From NCBI RefSeq assembly GCF_038958875.1, contig NZ_CP152407.1:1123501-1187500 (forward strand): a stretch of 64,000 bases of DNA. The letters are read 5' to 3'. Below the pieces are notes generated by a model. That model did not search any database. It saw only the letters and a list, made by a program, of their open reading frames with translations, and was not told the origin of the DNA. A program made the position numbers and the translations under genes. This stretch comes from Acidovorax sp. FHTAMBA (lineage in GTDB: Bacteria; Pseudomonadota; Gammaproteobacteria; Burkholderiales; Burkholderiaceae_C). Each line of letters starts with the position of its first letter. The stretch's first letter is position 1. Positions 17,559 through 28,154 of this stretch are shown piece after piece.

Positions 17559-18809
17559 ATGTGGAAGATGACAAAGACCGCCGCCCTGGCGGTGGGCCTG
17601 GCGGCCGCGATGGCCGCCAGCGCGGGGGAGGTCGAGGTCCTGCACTACTGGACTTCGGGCGGCGAGGCCAAGTCGGCTGCCGAGCTCAAGAAGATCATGC
17701 AGGCCAAGGGCCACACGTGGCGCGACTTTGCGGTGGCGGGCGGCGGCGGCGACAGCGCCATGACGGTGCTCAAGAGCCGTGTGATCTCGGGCAACCCCCC
17801 GTCGGCTGCGCAGGTCAAGGGCCCGGCCATCCAGGAATGGGCCTCCGAAGGCGTCTTGGCCAACATGGACGCCCTGGCAAAGTCCGAAAAATGGGACGAC
17901 GTGCTGCCCAAGGTGGTTGCCGATGTGATGAAGTACAAGGGCAACTACGTGGCGGCACCCGTCAATGTGCACCGCGTGAACTGGATCTGGGCCAGCTCGG
18001 ATGCCCTCAAGAAAGCGGGCGTTGCCGCCATGCCCAAGACGTGGGACGAGTTCTTTGCGGCGGCCGACAAGCTCAAGGCTGCTGGCCTGATCCCGGTGGC
18101 CCACGGCGGCCAGAACTGGCAGGACTTCACCACCTTTGAATCCGTGGTGCTGGGCGTGGGCGGCGCCAGGTTCTACCAGGATGCGCTGGTCAGGCTCGAC
18201 AACACCGCACTCACCAGCGACACCATGAAGAAGTCGCTGGAGACCTTCCGCCGCATCAAGACCTACACCGACCCCGGCGCCCCCGGCCGCGACTGGAACC
18301 TGGCCACCGCCATGCTCATCCAGGGCAAGGCCGGCTTTCAGCTGATGGGCGACTGGGCCAAGGGCGAGTTCATTGCCGCGGGCAAGGCGCCGGGCAAGGA
18401 TTTCATGTGCGCCGCGGCGCCGGGCACGGCCAATGCGTTCACCTTCAATGTGGACTCGTTCATCCTGTTCAAGCTCAAGGATGCCGCCGCACAGAAGGCG
18501 CAGGGCGATCTGGCCAGCGCGATCATGAGCCCCGGCTTCCAGGAGGTGTTCAACCTGAACAAGGGCTCGATCCCCGTGCGCGCGGGCCAGCCCATGGACA
18601 AGTTTGACGACTGCGCCAAGCTGTCCAGCAAAGACTTTGCCGACACCGCCAAGAGTGGTGGCCTGGTACCCAGCGTGGCCCACGGCATGGCGATTGCGCC
18701 TGCTACCGAAGGTGCCATCAAGGATGTCGTCAGCCAGTTCTGGAACGACGACAAGGTGAGCGTCGCCGACGCCATGAAGAAGATCGCGACCGCCGCGAAG
18801 ACCCACTAA
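17559..18809 (+). CDS. gtsA: Glucose/sugar ABC transporter substrate-binding protein (GtsA-like)
   Basis: Encodes 416 residues of the SBP_bac_1 family. Ribosome site GAGGAG lies upstream of the ATG at 17559; signal peptide residues 1-22 end ASA. The mature start EVEVLHYWTSGGEAKS is characteristic of the glucose/mannose-binding proteins of this group (Pseudomonas GtsA type). The Cys pair in DFMCAAAPG and KFDDCAKL also fits. It works in the periplasm with GtsB, GtsC and GtsD. It is first in the operon, next to glk and the Entner-Doudoroff genes, which supports glucose as ligand. Related mannose or chitobiose binders are the alternative. Confidence 0.88.
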   Translation: MWKMTKTAALAVGLAAAMAASAGEVEVLHYWTSGGEAKSAAELKKIMQAKGHTWRDFAVAGGGGDSAMTVLKSRVISGNPPSAAQVKGPAIQEWASEGVLANMDALAKSEKWDDVLPKVVADVMKYKGNYVAAPVNVHRVNWIWASSDALKKAGVAAMPKTWDEFFAAADKLKAAGLIPVAHGGQNWQDFTTFESVVLGVGGARFYQDALVRLDNTALTSDTMKKSLETFRRIKTYTDPGAPGRDWNLATAMLIQGKAGFQLMGDWAKGEFIAAGKAPGKDFMCAAAPGTANAFTFNVDSFILFKLKDAAAQKAQGDLASAIMSPGFQEVFNLNKGSIPVRAGQPMDKFDDCAKLSSKDFADTAKSGGLVPSVAHGMAIAPATEGAIKDVVSQFWNDDKVSVADAMKKIATAAKTH

Positions 18810-18832
18810 AACCTACCTGAGAGGGATTCATC

Positions 18833-20020
18833 ATGACAACAAGAAACCGCCTCACGGCGGTGGCTTTGGCCGCCGCATGCCTGACGCAAACCGCGTTCGC
18901 CATGGAAGTCGCAGGCTTCGAGTTCAACGGCTACTCCCGCGGTGGCCCGGTGTTCAACCATTCCGACGGCGTCAAGGGCCACATCGGCCTGGGGGGAGAG
19001 CTGCAGAAATACCGGCTGGGCAATGAGGGCGACAACGGTATCGAAGTCAACTTTGCACGCGGCTTCGAGACCAACGGCATCCAGTGGAAAGTGAACTACA
19101 TGCCCGCCAAGTGGGGCAGCGGCGACATCAGCACCGAGCAGGCCTATGTGGAAATGAGCGGCTTCTCGTTCTCGCCCGAGGCGAAGTTCTGGGTGGGCCA
19201 GCGCCGTCTGCGCATTCAGGACGTGCACATCGTCGATTACTTCCTGATGAACTACGGCGACAACATCGGCGCTGGCGTCACCGACATTCCGGTGGGTGGC
19301 ATGAAGCTGGGTGTGGGTGTGTTCACCGGCGACAAGTTTGACGGCAACCTGCCCAACAACGTGAAGGCCCAGCGCATCAACGCTGACCTGTCGGAGATCA
19401 ACACCAACCCCGGCGGCAAGCTGCGGGTGCTGCTGACAGCGGTGAACGGAAAGAACCAGGCCAACGGGGGTTCGGGATCGGGCATCTCCATTTCGCACAA
19501 CCAGAAGGACTTTCTGCTGCCGGGCATGAGCAACGCACTGTTCCTGCAGACATCGCGCGGCCATGCCCGCATCGATGGCCAGTTCGAGGCGATTGACGGC
19601 CTGACCCCCGGCAAGCGCGTGGTGCGCATTGCCGATTCGATCAACTGGCAAAGCGGCCCCTTCGGCGGCCAGGCCCTCATCGGCTACCAGACGAACAAGG
19701 CGGACCTGACCGGCGTGGAGACCAAGGACTTCTCGCTGGGGGCGCGCGGCTCGTATGCCTTCAGCAAGCATTTCAAGATGCTGGCCGAGCTGTCCACCAC
19801 CACACGCAAGGGCGCGGGGCCGGACCAGCGCCTGTCCAAGGCCACTCTGGCGGGCGCACTGGCGCTGAGCGAAGACTTCTGGTCGCGTCCCGAGCTGCGT
19901 CTGTACGTGACCAAGGCCAACTGGAACCAGGCCGCTGCCGCGGCAAATGCCGGCACGTTTGGCGCCAATGGCAAGACCTCGCGCACGTTGGTGGGCGTGC
20001 AGTACGAGGTCTGGTGGTGA
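18833..20020 (+). CDS. LamB-type carbohydrate-selective porin
   Basis: Encodes 395 residues. The signal peptide is residues 1-23. The mature start FEFNGYSRGGPVFN, then the long FWVGQRRLRIQDVHIVDYF segment, matches the maltoporin (LamB) family, whose greasy-slide residues guide sugars through an 18-strand barrel. It ends in VQYEVWW, an aromatic C-terminus for outer-membrane insertion. The family norm is about 400-420 residues. It lies 23 bases after gtsA and before a strong terminator, so binding protein and outer-membrane channel form one highly expressed unit. In pseudomonads an OprB porin holds the equivalent place; here the family is different. Confidence 0.88.
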   Translation: MTTRNRLTAVALAAACLTQTAFAMEVAGFEFNGYSRGGPVFNHSDGVKGHIGLGGELQKYRLGNEGDNGIEVNFARGFETNGIQWKVNYMPAKWGSGDISTEQAYVEMSGFSFSPEAKFWVGQRRLRIQDVHIVDYFLMNYGDNIGAGVTDIPVGGMKLGVGVFTGDKFDGNLPNNVKAQRINADLSEINTNPGGKLRVLLTAVNGKNQANGGSGSGISISHNQKDFLLPGMSNALFLQTSRGHARIDGQFEAIDGLTPGKRVVRIADSINWQSGPFGGQALIGYQTNKADLTGVETKDFSLGARGSYAFSKHFKMLAELSTTTRKGAGPDQRLSKATLAGALALSEDFWSRPELRLYVTKANWNQAAAAANAGTFGANGKTSRTLVGVQYEVWW

Positions 20021-20103
20021 GCGTGACAACCAGAGAGGAAGAGGGAGAGAGCGAGTTAGCGAGTGATTGATTGAGTGAGTGATCCAGAGGTTACTTTGTT
20101 CTT

Positions 20104-20129
20104 GGGGGGCCTCGGTGCCCCCCTTTTTT
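20104..20129 (+). terminator. Strong internal terminator after the LamB-type porin
   Basis: Stem GGGGGGC/GCCCCCC with a six-base loop is followed by TTTTTT. It separates gtsA-porin from the permease genes. A GAGT-rich simple repeat at about 20036-20083 precedes it. Confidence 0.9.
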
Positions 20130-20251
20130 GACATGTGCGAACTGCACAAGCCCCTATTTGCAGCCATGAAGATTGACCCCCATGCACCGCTGGTGCAGCG
20201 CCTGTCGCGGCCTGTGGCGAGCGGGCCGCTTGACCCCGAGGCCACCCGGTG

Positions 20252-21139
20252 ATGAAGCATTCCCACAACACCTTTGAAAACTGGCTGCCCAAACTGGTGG
20301 TGGCGCCTGCCTTTGTGCTGGGCTTCGCCTTCATTTACGGCCTCATGGTGTGGAACGGCGTGCTCAGCCTCACCGCATCGCGCATGCTGCCCAACTACGA
20401 ATGGGCGGGCCTGGCGCAGTACGAGCGCCTGTGGGAGATGGACCGCTGGTGGGTCGCGCTCAAGAACCTGGGCATCTTCGGCGTGGGCTATGTGGGCGGC
20501 TCGCTGGTGATTGGCGTGGTGCTGGCCGTGCTGCTGGACCAGAAGATCCGCGCCGAGGGCGCGCTGCGCACCATCTACCTGTACCCCATGGCGCTGTCAT
20601 TCGTGGTGACCGGGACGGCCTGGAAGTGGCTGCTGAACCCGGGCCTGGGCATCGAAAAAATGGTGCGCGACTGGGGCTTTCCCAATTTTGAATTTGGCTG
20701 GCTGGTGGACACCGAGATGGCCATCTACTGCGTGGTCATCGCAGGCATCTGGCAAAGCGCAGGCTTTGCGATGGCGCTGTTCCTGGCCGGGCTGCGCGGC
20801 ATTGACGACAGCATCATCAAGGCCGCGCAGGTCGATGGCGCCTCGCTGCCGCGCATCTACTGGCGCATCGTGCTGCCAGCGCTCAGGCCGGTGTTCTTCT
20901 CCACGCTCATGGTGCTGTCGCACCTGGCGATCAAGAGCTTTGACCTGGTGATGGCGCTCACCGCAGGTGGCCCGGGTTTTGCCACGGATGTGCCCGCAAC
21001 GTTCATGTACACCATGTCGTTCTCGCGCGGGCAGATTGGCCTGGGCGCGGCCAGCGCCACCATGATGCTGGCCACCGTCGCGGCCCTGGTGATTCCTTAC
21101 CTTTACAGCGAACTGCGGACCAAAGCCCATGACCGCTAA
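20252..21139 (+). CDS. gtsB: Sugar ABC transporter permease (GtsB-like)
   Basis: Encodes 295 residues from the ATG at 20252; the GTG one codon earlier is also possible. It is a six-helix MalF-type permease. The EAA loop AAQVDGASLPRIYWRIVLPA is near residues 190-210. Family role: inner-membrane half of the glucose importer, paired with GtsC. The gene starts 123 bases after a strong terminator, so it depends on readthrough or a promoter at 20130-20250. A 28-codon frame (20166-20252) ends on the start codon in TGATG style. The 3' end overlaps gtsC by 11 bases. Confidence 0.92.
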   Translation: MKHSHNTFENWLPKLVVAPAFVLGFAFIYGLMVWNGVLSLTASRMLPNYEWAGLAQYERLWEMDRWWVALKNLGIFGVGYVGGSLVIGVVLAVLLDQKIRAEGALRTIYLYPMALSFVVTGTAWKWLLNPGLGIEKMVRDWGFPNFEFGWLVDTEMAIYCVVIAGIWQSAGFAMALFLAGLRGIDDSIIKAAQVDGASLPRIYWRIVLPALRPVFFSTLMVLSHLAIKSFDLVMALTAGGPGFATDVPATFMYTMSFSRGQIGLGAASATMMLATVAALVIPYLYSELRTKAHDR

Positions 21140-21998
21140 GCCCTCCTTGTTCCCTTCTGTGGGCCGCCTGCTGGTCTACACGGTGCTGGCCCTGGCCACC
21201 GCCTTCTTTCTGCTGCCGCTGTATGCGATGCTCGTCACGTCGTTCAAGGACGCCGAGGAAATCCGCAGCACCTCGCTGCTGGCACTGCCCGCTGCGCTCA
21301 ACTGGTCGGCCTGGGGCACGGCATGGCAGAGCGCCTGCACGGGGGTGGATTGCAACGGCTTGCGCCCCTTCTTCTGGAACTCGGTGGCCATGGCCGTGCC
21401 GGCCGTGATGATCTCCACCGTGTGGGGTGCGCTCAATGGTTATGTGCTGAGCCTGTGGAAGTTTCGCGGCAGCGATGCGCTGTTCGGCATGCTGCTGTTT
21501 GGTGTGTTCATGCCGTTCCAGGTGGTGCTGCTGCCCATGAGCCAGGTGCTGGGATGGCTGGGGCTTTCGAGCTCGATCACCGGGCTGGTGCTGGTGCACT
21601 GCCTGGCGGGGCTGGCGGGCACCACGCTGTTCTTTCGCAACTACTACGCGGCCATCCCCAAGGAGCTGGTGAACGCCGCACGCATGGACGGCGCGAGCTT
21701 CTTCCAGATCTTCTGGCGCATCGTGCTGCCGCTGTCCACGCCCATCGTGATGGTCACGCTGATCTGGCAGTTCACCAACATCTGGAACGATTTCCTGTTC
21801 GGTGTGGTGTTCTCGGGCACCGAGTCCAAGCCCATCACCGTGGGCCTGAACAATCTGGCCAACACCAGCAGCAGCGTGAAGGCCTACAACGTGGACATGG
21901 CGGCCGCCATCATCGCGGGCCTGCCGACCATGGTGATCTACGTTCTTGCAGGCAAATTTTTTGTGCGTGGCCTGACGGCTGGCGCAGTGAAGGGATAA
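21129..21998 (+). CDS. gtsC: Sugar ABC transporter permease (GtsC-like)
   Basis: Encodes 289 residues. A MalG-type permease with six hydrophobic helices and an EAA loop NAARMDGASFFQIFWRIVLP near residues 180-198. The C-terminus ends FFVRGLTAGAVKG, usual for this subfamily. Its start lies inside gtsB (11-base overlap) and gtsD follows after 3 bases, so gtsB, gtsC and gtsD are one translationally coupled unit. It contains a Cys pair (SACTGVDCNG near residue 72) in a periplasmic loop that also occurs in Pseudomonas GtsC as I remember it. Confidence 0.92.
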   Translation: MTAKPSLFPSVGRLLVYTVLALATAFFLLPLYAMLVTSFKDAEEIRSTSLLALPAALNWSAWGTAWQSACTGVDCNGLRPFFWNSVAMAVPAVMISTVWGALNGYVLSLWKFRGSDALFGMLLFGVFMPFQVVLLPMSQVLGWLGLSSSITGLVLVHCLAGLAGTTLFFRNYYAAIPKELVNAARMDGASFFQIFWRIVLPLSTPIVMVTLIWQFTNIWNDFLFGVVFSGTESKPITVGLNNLANTSSSVKAYNVDMAAAIIAGLPTMVIYVLAGKFFVRGLTAGAVKG

Positions 21999-22001
21999 AT
22001 C

Positions 22002-23066
<1,065 letters not shown>

Positions 23067-23140
23067 GCGTTTGGAGCCCCGGCCCCTGGGTCGCCGCAAG
23101 AAGGGGCTTTGGTCTTTGCCTGAAGAGGTAATTCAGGTAA

Positions 23141-23195
23141 AAAGAGTCTCCAGCGCTTATCCATCAAGCGCCAATAGCTATATAAATAATAGCAT
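23141..23195 (+). repeat. Dispersed Comamonadaceae-type intergenic repeat, copy 2
   Basis: Contains CCAGCGCTTATCCATCAAGC, then GCCAATAGCTATATAAATAATAGC: an inverted GCGCTT/AAGCGC pair, then AGCTAT and an A/T-rich tail. It lies between gtsD and glk, probably inside a transcript. Confidence 0.75.
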
Positions 23196-23267
23196 TAGCG
23201 ATCCGCAGGCCGTCGTCTGCCGCAGGGCAACGGGGGCGTGTGGCCTTTGGTTTCCTCCTTTTGCCGT

Positions 23268-24245
23268 ATGCACCCTCAGCGCCTTCTTGCCGACATCGGC
23301 GGCACCAATATCCGACTGGCCTGGCAGAACGAGCCTGGCGGACCCTTGCATGACACGCGCGTTTTGCCCTGCGCGCAGTTCCCCACCGTGGACGCCGCAC
23401 TGGCGGCGTACCTGAAGGAAGTGGGCGTGCCCACCCCGCGCGAGGCGGCGTTTGGCATTGCCAACCCGGTCACGGGCGACGCGATCCGCATGACCAACCA
23501 CAGCTGGAGCTTTTCGCAGCGGGCGGTGCGCGACGCGTTTGGTTTTGAGCGCCTGGTGGTCATCAACGACTTCACCGCGCTGGCGCTGGCGCTGCCCCTG
23601 CTCGCGCCCGACCTGCTGCGCCCCGTGGGCGGTGGCGAGGCAGTGCCGGGCGCCGCCATCGCGCTGCTGGGCCCGGGCACGGGCCTGGGGGTGTCGGGGC
23701 TGGTGTTCCCGCCAGGGTCCAGCAACGGCGTGCCCCTGTCGGGCGAGGGCGGGCATGTGTCGCTGGCCGCGCAGACGCAGCGCGAATTCGACGTGCTGGC
23801 CATCCTGCAAGAACGCTATGGCCACGTGTCGGCAGAGCGCGCGGTGTCGGGTGCGGGGCTGGTGGACCTGTACCACGCGCTGCGCAGGCTGGCCCAGCGC
23901 GGCGGCAAGGAGATCAGTTCGGCCGCCGAAGTGACCGAACTGGCCCTGCAGTCCAACGACGCACTGGCACTGGAGGCGCTGGACCTGTTCTGCGGCTTTC
24001 TGGGCAGCGTGGCGGGCAACCTGGCCCTGACCCTGGGCGCGCGCGGCGGCGTGTTCATTGGCGGCGGCATCGTGCCGCGCCTGGGCACGTGGTTCGACAA
24101 ATCCTCGTTCCGCGCACGGTTCGAGTCCAAGGGGCGCTTTCAGCCCTACCTCGCGTCCATCCCCTGCTGGATCATTGACCCGAGCGCCACGCCAGCGCTG
24201 TATGGCGCGTCGCGCGCGCTTGACATCGCGGGCTCCGAAGGATGA
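23268..24245 (+). CDS. glk: Glucokinase
   Basis: Encodes 325 residues from the ATG at 23268, which puts the ATP phosphate motif LADIGGTNIRLAW at residues 6-18 as in bacterial Glk. An earlier in-frame GTG at 23238 adds 10 residues without similarity. GPGTGLGVSGLV near residue 138 and EGGHVSLA near 162 are Glk-family motifs (not ROK; no CXCGXXGC zinc motif). It phosphorylates cytoplasmic glucose to glucose 6-phosphate after import by the Gts system. The stop overlaps the VOC-family gene (ATGA). The ribosome site is weak. Confidence 0.94.
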   Translation: MHPQRLLADIGGTNIRLAWQNEPGGPLHDTRVLPCAQFPTVDAALAAYLKEVGVPTPREAAFGIANPVTGDAIRMTNHSWSFSQRAVRDAFGFERLVVINDFTALALALPLLAPDLLRPVGGGEAVPGAAIALLGPGTGLGVSGLVFPPGSSNGVPLSGEGGHVSLAAQTQREFDVLAILQERYGHVSAERAVSGAGLVDLYHALRRLAQRGGKEISSAAEVTELALQSNDALALEALDLFCGFLGSVAGNLALTLGARGGVFIGGGIVPRLGTWFDKSSFRARFESKGRFQPYLASIPCWIIDPSATPALYGASRALDIAGSEG

Positions 24246-24676
24246 GCACCGGCCCGGCCGCGCCGCCTGTGCAAGGCCCCGCGCTGCGGGTCAGCGGTGT
24301 GCACCACGTGGCCATCATCGCCAGCGACTACGCCCGCTCGCGCCGCTTCTACACCGAGGTGCTGGGCCTGCCGGTGGTGCACGAGCACTACCGCGCCGAG
24401 CGCCAGTCGCACAAGCTGGACCTGCAACTGCCCGATGGCACGCAGGTGGAGCTTTTCTCCTTTCCCCACCCCCCCGCGCGCCCGTCGTACCCCGAGGCCT
24501 GCGGCCTGCGCCATCTGGCACTGCGCGTGGCCGACATGGAGGCCAGCGTGGCTGCATTGGCCGCGCACGGTGTGGTGGCAGAGCCGGTGCGCATCGACCC
24601 TTTTACTGGCGCACCGTTGACCTTCTTTGCCGACCCTGATGGGTTGCCGATTGAGCTGGTGGGGCCGGTGCCTTGA
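24242..24676 (+). CDS. VOC-superfamily metal-dependent lyase/dioxygenase-like protein (YaeR/GloA2-like)
   Basis: Encodes 144 residues, one VOC domain with two beta-alpha-beta-beta-beta modules. Possible metal ligands are His in GVHHVAII, Glu in VELFSFP, His in GLRHLALR and Glu in LPIELVG. FSFPHPPARPSYPEACGLRH closely resembles E. coli YaeR. Its start overlaps the glk stop by 4 bases, so it is translationally coupled to glucokinase. A role in handling methylglyoxal or another sugar-derived aldehyde is plausible but not shown. The catalytic activity of YaeR-type proteins is not established as far as I know. Confidence 0.82.
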   Translation: MSTGPAAPPVQGPALRVSGVHHVAIIASDYARSRRFYTEVLGLPVVHEHYRAERQSHKLDLQLPDGTQVELFSFPHPPARPSYPEACGLRHLALRVADMEASVAALAAHGVVAEPVRIDPFTGAPLTFFADPDGLPIELVGPVP

Positions 24677-24725
24677 CGGGGGCTGGGGCGACGGCTGCTT
24701 GGGCTGGGTTTGAAGTGCTTTCTTG

Positions 24726-24775
24726 GCCTCTGGCGCTTTCCCAGTAAGCGCTATCAGCTATAGAGTTGGTAGCAA
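24726..24775 (+). repeat. Dispersed Comamonadaceae-type intergenic repeat, copy 3
   Basis: Contains GGCGCTTTCCCAGTAAGCGC followed by TATCAGCTATAGAG. Same layout as the other copies. Lies between the convergent VOC-family gene and zwf. Confidence 0.75.
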
Positions 24776-24807
24776 AAAGCGCCCTCCTGCGCGAAGGCTG
24801 CTTTTTT
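24774..24807. terminator. Probable bidirectional terminator between VOC gene and zwf
   Basis: An imperfect stem AGCGCCCT/AGGCTGCT is flanked by an A run on the left and a T run on the right. The two genes converge here. Two mismatches make the stem moderate. Confidence 0.45.
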
Positions 24808-24825
24808 CAAAGGCCTGGGGCAGGC

Positions 24826-26280
24826 TCACATCTCCTCGCTCCAGCAATACCCATCGCGCGCAATCATCGCGCTGGCCGAACTCGGCCCCCAGCTGCCCGC
24901 CGTGTACGCGCGTGGCCCCACGGGGTCGTGCTTCCAGTGCTGCAGGATGGGCTCCACCCAGCGCCAGGCTTCTTCCTGCTCGTCGCTGCGCACAAAGAGG
25001 TTGAGGCGGCCTGCAATCACGTCGAGCAGCAGGCGTTCGTAGGCGCCCACGCGCTCGGTGCCAAAGCGTTGGTCGAAGTCCAGGTTCAGGTGCACCTGCG
25101 ACAGCGCGGGCTCGGCCTGGTGCTGGGCGGCGCCTTGGGCCAGCAGGTGCAGCTCCAGCCCGTCCTTGGGCTGCAGGTTGATCACCAGTCGGTTGGCGGC
25201 GCCCACGGGCGTTTTGAAAATGGGATGCGGCACGGGGCGGAAGTTGACAACGATGTGCGCGTCGCGCCCCGCCAGCCGCTTGCCGGTGCGGATGTAAAAC
25301 GGCACACCGGCCCAGCGCCAGTTGCTGATTTCGGTGCGCAGCGCCACAAAGGTTTCGGTGGTGCTGCCGGGGGCCACGCCTTTTTCCTGCAGGTAGCCGG
25401 GCACTTGCGCGCCGTGCACGTTGCCCGCCGCGTACTGACCGCGAATCACGTGCTGGCCGATGGTCTCCATGCTCCAGGGCTTGAGCGACTGCAGCACCTT
25501 GAGCTTTTCATCGCGGATGGCGTTGGCGCTGGAGTTGATGGGCGGCTCCATGCCAATCGCGCACAAGAGCTGCAGCGCGTGGTTCTGCACCATGTCGCGC
25601 AGCGCGCCGGTCTGGTCGTAAAACGCACCGCGCGTTTCCACGCCCAGTTCTTCGGCAATGGTGATCTGGATGTTGGCAATGGTTTCGCGCCGCCACAGGG
25701 GCTCGAACAGTGCGTTGCCAAAGCGCATGGCAAACAGGTTCTGCACCGAGGGCTTGCCCAGGTAGTGGTCGATGCGAAAAACCTGCTCTTCCTTGAGCAC
25801 GCGGCGCAGGGTGTCGTTGATGGCCTGGTTCGATTGGAGGTCGTGGCCCAGGGGTTTTTCGAGCACCACGCGGGTGGTGGGGCCGTTCAGGCCCACGGCG
25901 GCGATCTGCTCGCACACGTTGGTGAACAGGCTGGGCGCGGTGGCCACATACATCACCACCGAGTCGGCGCCACGCTCGCGCAGCATGGCGGCCAGCTGGG
26001 TGTAGTCCTCGGTCTTGGACAGGTCCATGCGCAGGTAGTGCAGCAGGGCGCCAAAACGTTCGAACTCGTCCGGGGTGGGGCGCTTGGCCAGTTCCACGCT
26101 GTCAAACCGCGCCTTGATCAGGCTGCGGTATTGTTCGTGGCTCAGCTCGTCGCGCGCGACCGCAATGATGCGGCCCCCCTCGGGCAGCGTGCCGTGCCGG
26201 AACGCCTGAAACAATGCGGGCATGAGCTTGCGCCAGGCCAGATCACCTGTTCCACCAAACAGGACAAGGTCAAAACTCAT
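24826..26280 (-). CDS. zwf: Glucose-6-phosphate 1-dehydrogenase
   Basis: Encodes 484 residues. N-terminal coenzyme motif FGGTGDLAWRKLMPALFQ (residues 8-25) and the substrate-binding active-site stretch RIDHYLGKPSVQNLFAMRF near 180 are diagnostic; EKPLGHD is also present. It oxidises glucose 6-phosphate to 6-phosphogluconolactone, producing NADPH or NADH, at the entry of both the Entner-Doudoroff and oxidative pentose phosphate routes. It is divergent from pgi, with a perfect HexR-like box 48 bases before the ATG. No pgl follows it, unlike the usual zwf-pgl-eda order. Confidence 0.97.
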   Translation of the reverse strand: MSFDLVLFGGTGDLAWRKLMPALFQAFRHGTLPEGGRIIAVARDELSHEQYRSLIKARFDSVELAKRPTPDEFERFGALLHYLRMDLSKTEDYTQLAAMLRERGADSVVMYVATAPSLFTNVCEQIAAVGLNGPTTRVVLEKPLGHDLQSNQAINDTLRRVLKEEQVFRIDHYLGKPSVQNLFAMRFGNALFEPLWRRETIANIQITIAEELGVETRGAFYDQTGALRDMVQNHALQLLCAIGMEPPINSSANAIRDEKLKVLQSLKPWSMETIGQHVIRGQYAAGNVHGAQVPGYLQEKGVAPGSTTETFVALRTEISNWRWAGVPFYIRTGKRLAGRDAHIVVNFRPVPHPIFKTPVGAANRLVINLQPKDGLELHLLAQGAAQHQAEPALSQVHLNLDFDQRFGTERVGAYERLLLDVIAGRLNLFVRSDEQEEAWRWVEPILQHWKHDPVGPRAYTAGSWGPSSASAMIARDGYCWSEEM

Positions 26281-26327
26281 GGGGTCTCCGTATCAGGGTG
26301 TTGTTGTGCACGTTTGAGGCTGGAAAT

Positions 26328-26342
26328 TGTAATCTCGTTACA
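26328..26342. promoter_or_regulatory. HexR-like box at the zwf promoter
   Basis: TGTAATCTCGTTACA has perfect TGTAA/TTACA arms with a five-base centre, as in the HexR consensus. It lies 48 bases upstream of the zwf start on the minus strand. Confidence 0.82.
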
Positions 26343-26425
26343 TCAGCTTGTGCGGAGAGTCTGTAGGAGTAGGGCTCGAAAACGTTATCTGACATTTTGC
26401 GAGCGATGAAAATCGACGATGTTTG

Positions 26426-26440
26426 TGTAATCAAGTTACC
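26426..26440. promoter_or_regulatory. HexR-like box at the pgi promoter
   Basis: TGTAATCAAGTTACC has TGTAA/TTACc arms with a five-base centre. It lies 38 bases upstream of the pgi start. Its centre is 98 bases from that of the zwf box, so two operators may act on the two promoters separately or together. Confidence 0.8.
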
Positions 26441-26477
26441 ATTTCGGCCGTGTTGACCATTTCTTTCGCCTGAATCC

Positions 26478-28034
<1,557 letters not shown>

Positions 28035-28065
28035 CTGCAGGTTTGCAGGTGGGGCGGCTTGATTG

Positions 28066-28113
28066 CAAAATTGATAGCTGCTTGCGCATATGGGGTAAGC
28101 GCTAGAGGCACTT
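28066..28113 (-). repeat. Dispersed Comamonadaceae-type intergenic repeat, copy 4
   Basis: In reverse orientation: AAAATTGATAGCTGCTTGCG, then GGGTAAGCGCTAGAGGC on the plus strand. It lies in the 120-base gap between the convergent pgi and lactonase genes. Confidence 0.7.
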
Positions 28114-28154
28114 TTGATCCATATTTTCCATCTGCGACCCCAGTGCACCCCCGG

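Noticed and set aside
19084..19341. Short frames inside the LamB-type porin gene
   Set aside because: Alternative-frame translations of a certain gene with no independent start signals.
20036..20083. GAGT/GAGA-rich short tandem repeat as a CRISPR or phase-variation tract
   Set aside because: The units are imperfect, too short and outside any reading frame or promoter spacing; there are no spacers.
24766..26409. A 547-codon plus-strand frame across zwf
   Set aside because: It is antisense to zwf, has no family resemblance, and would overlap the zwf promoter and HexR-like box.
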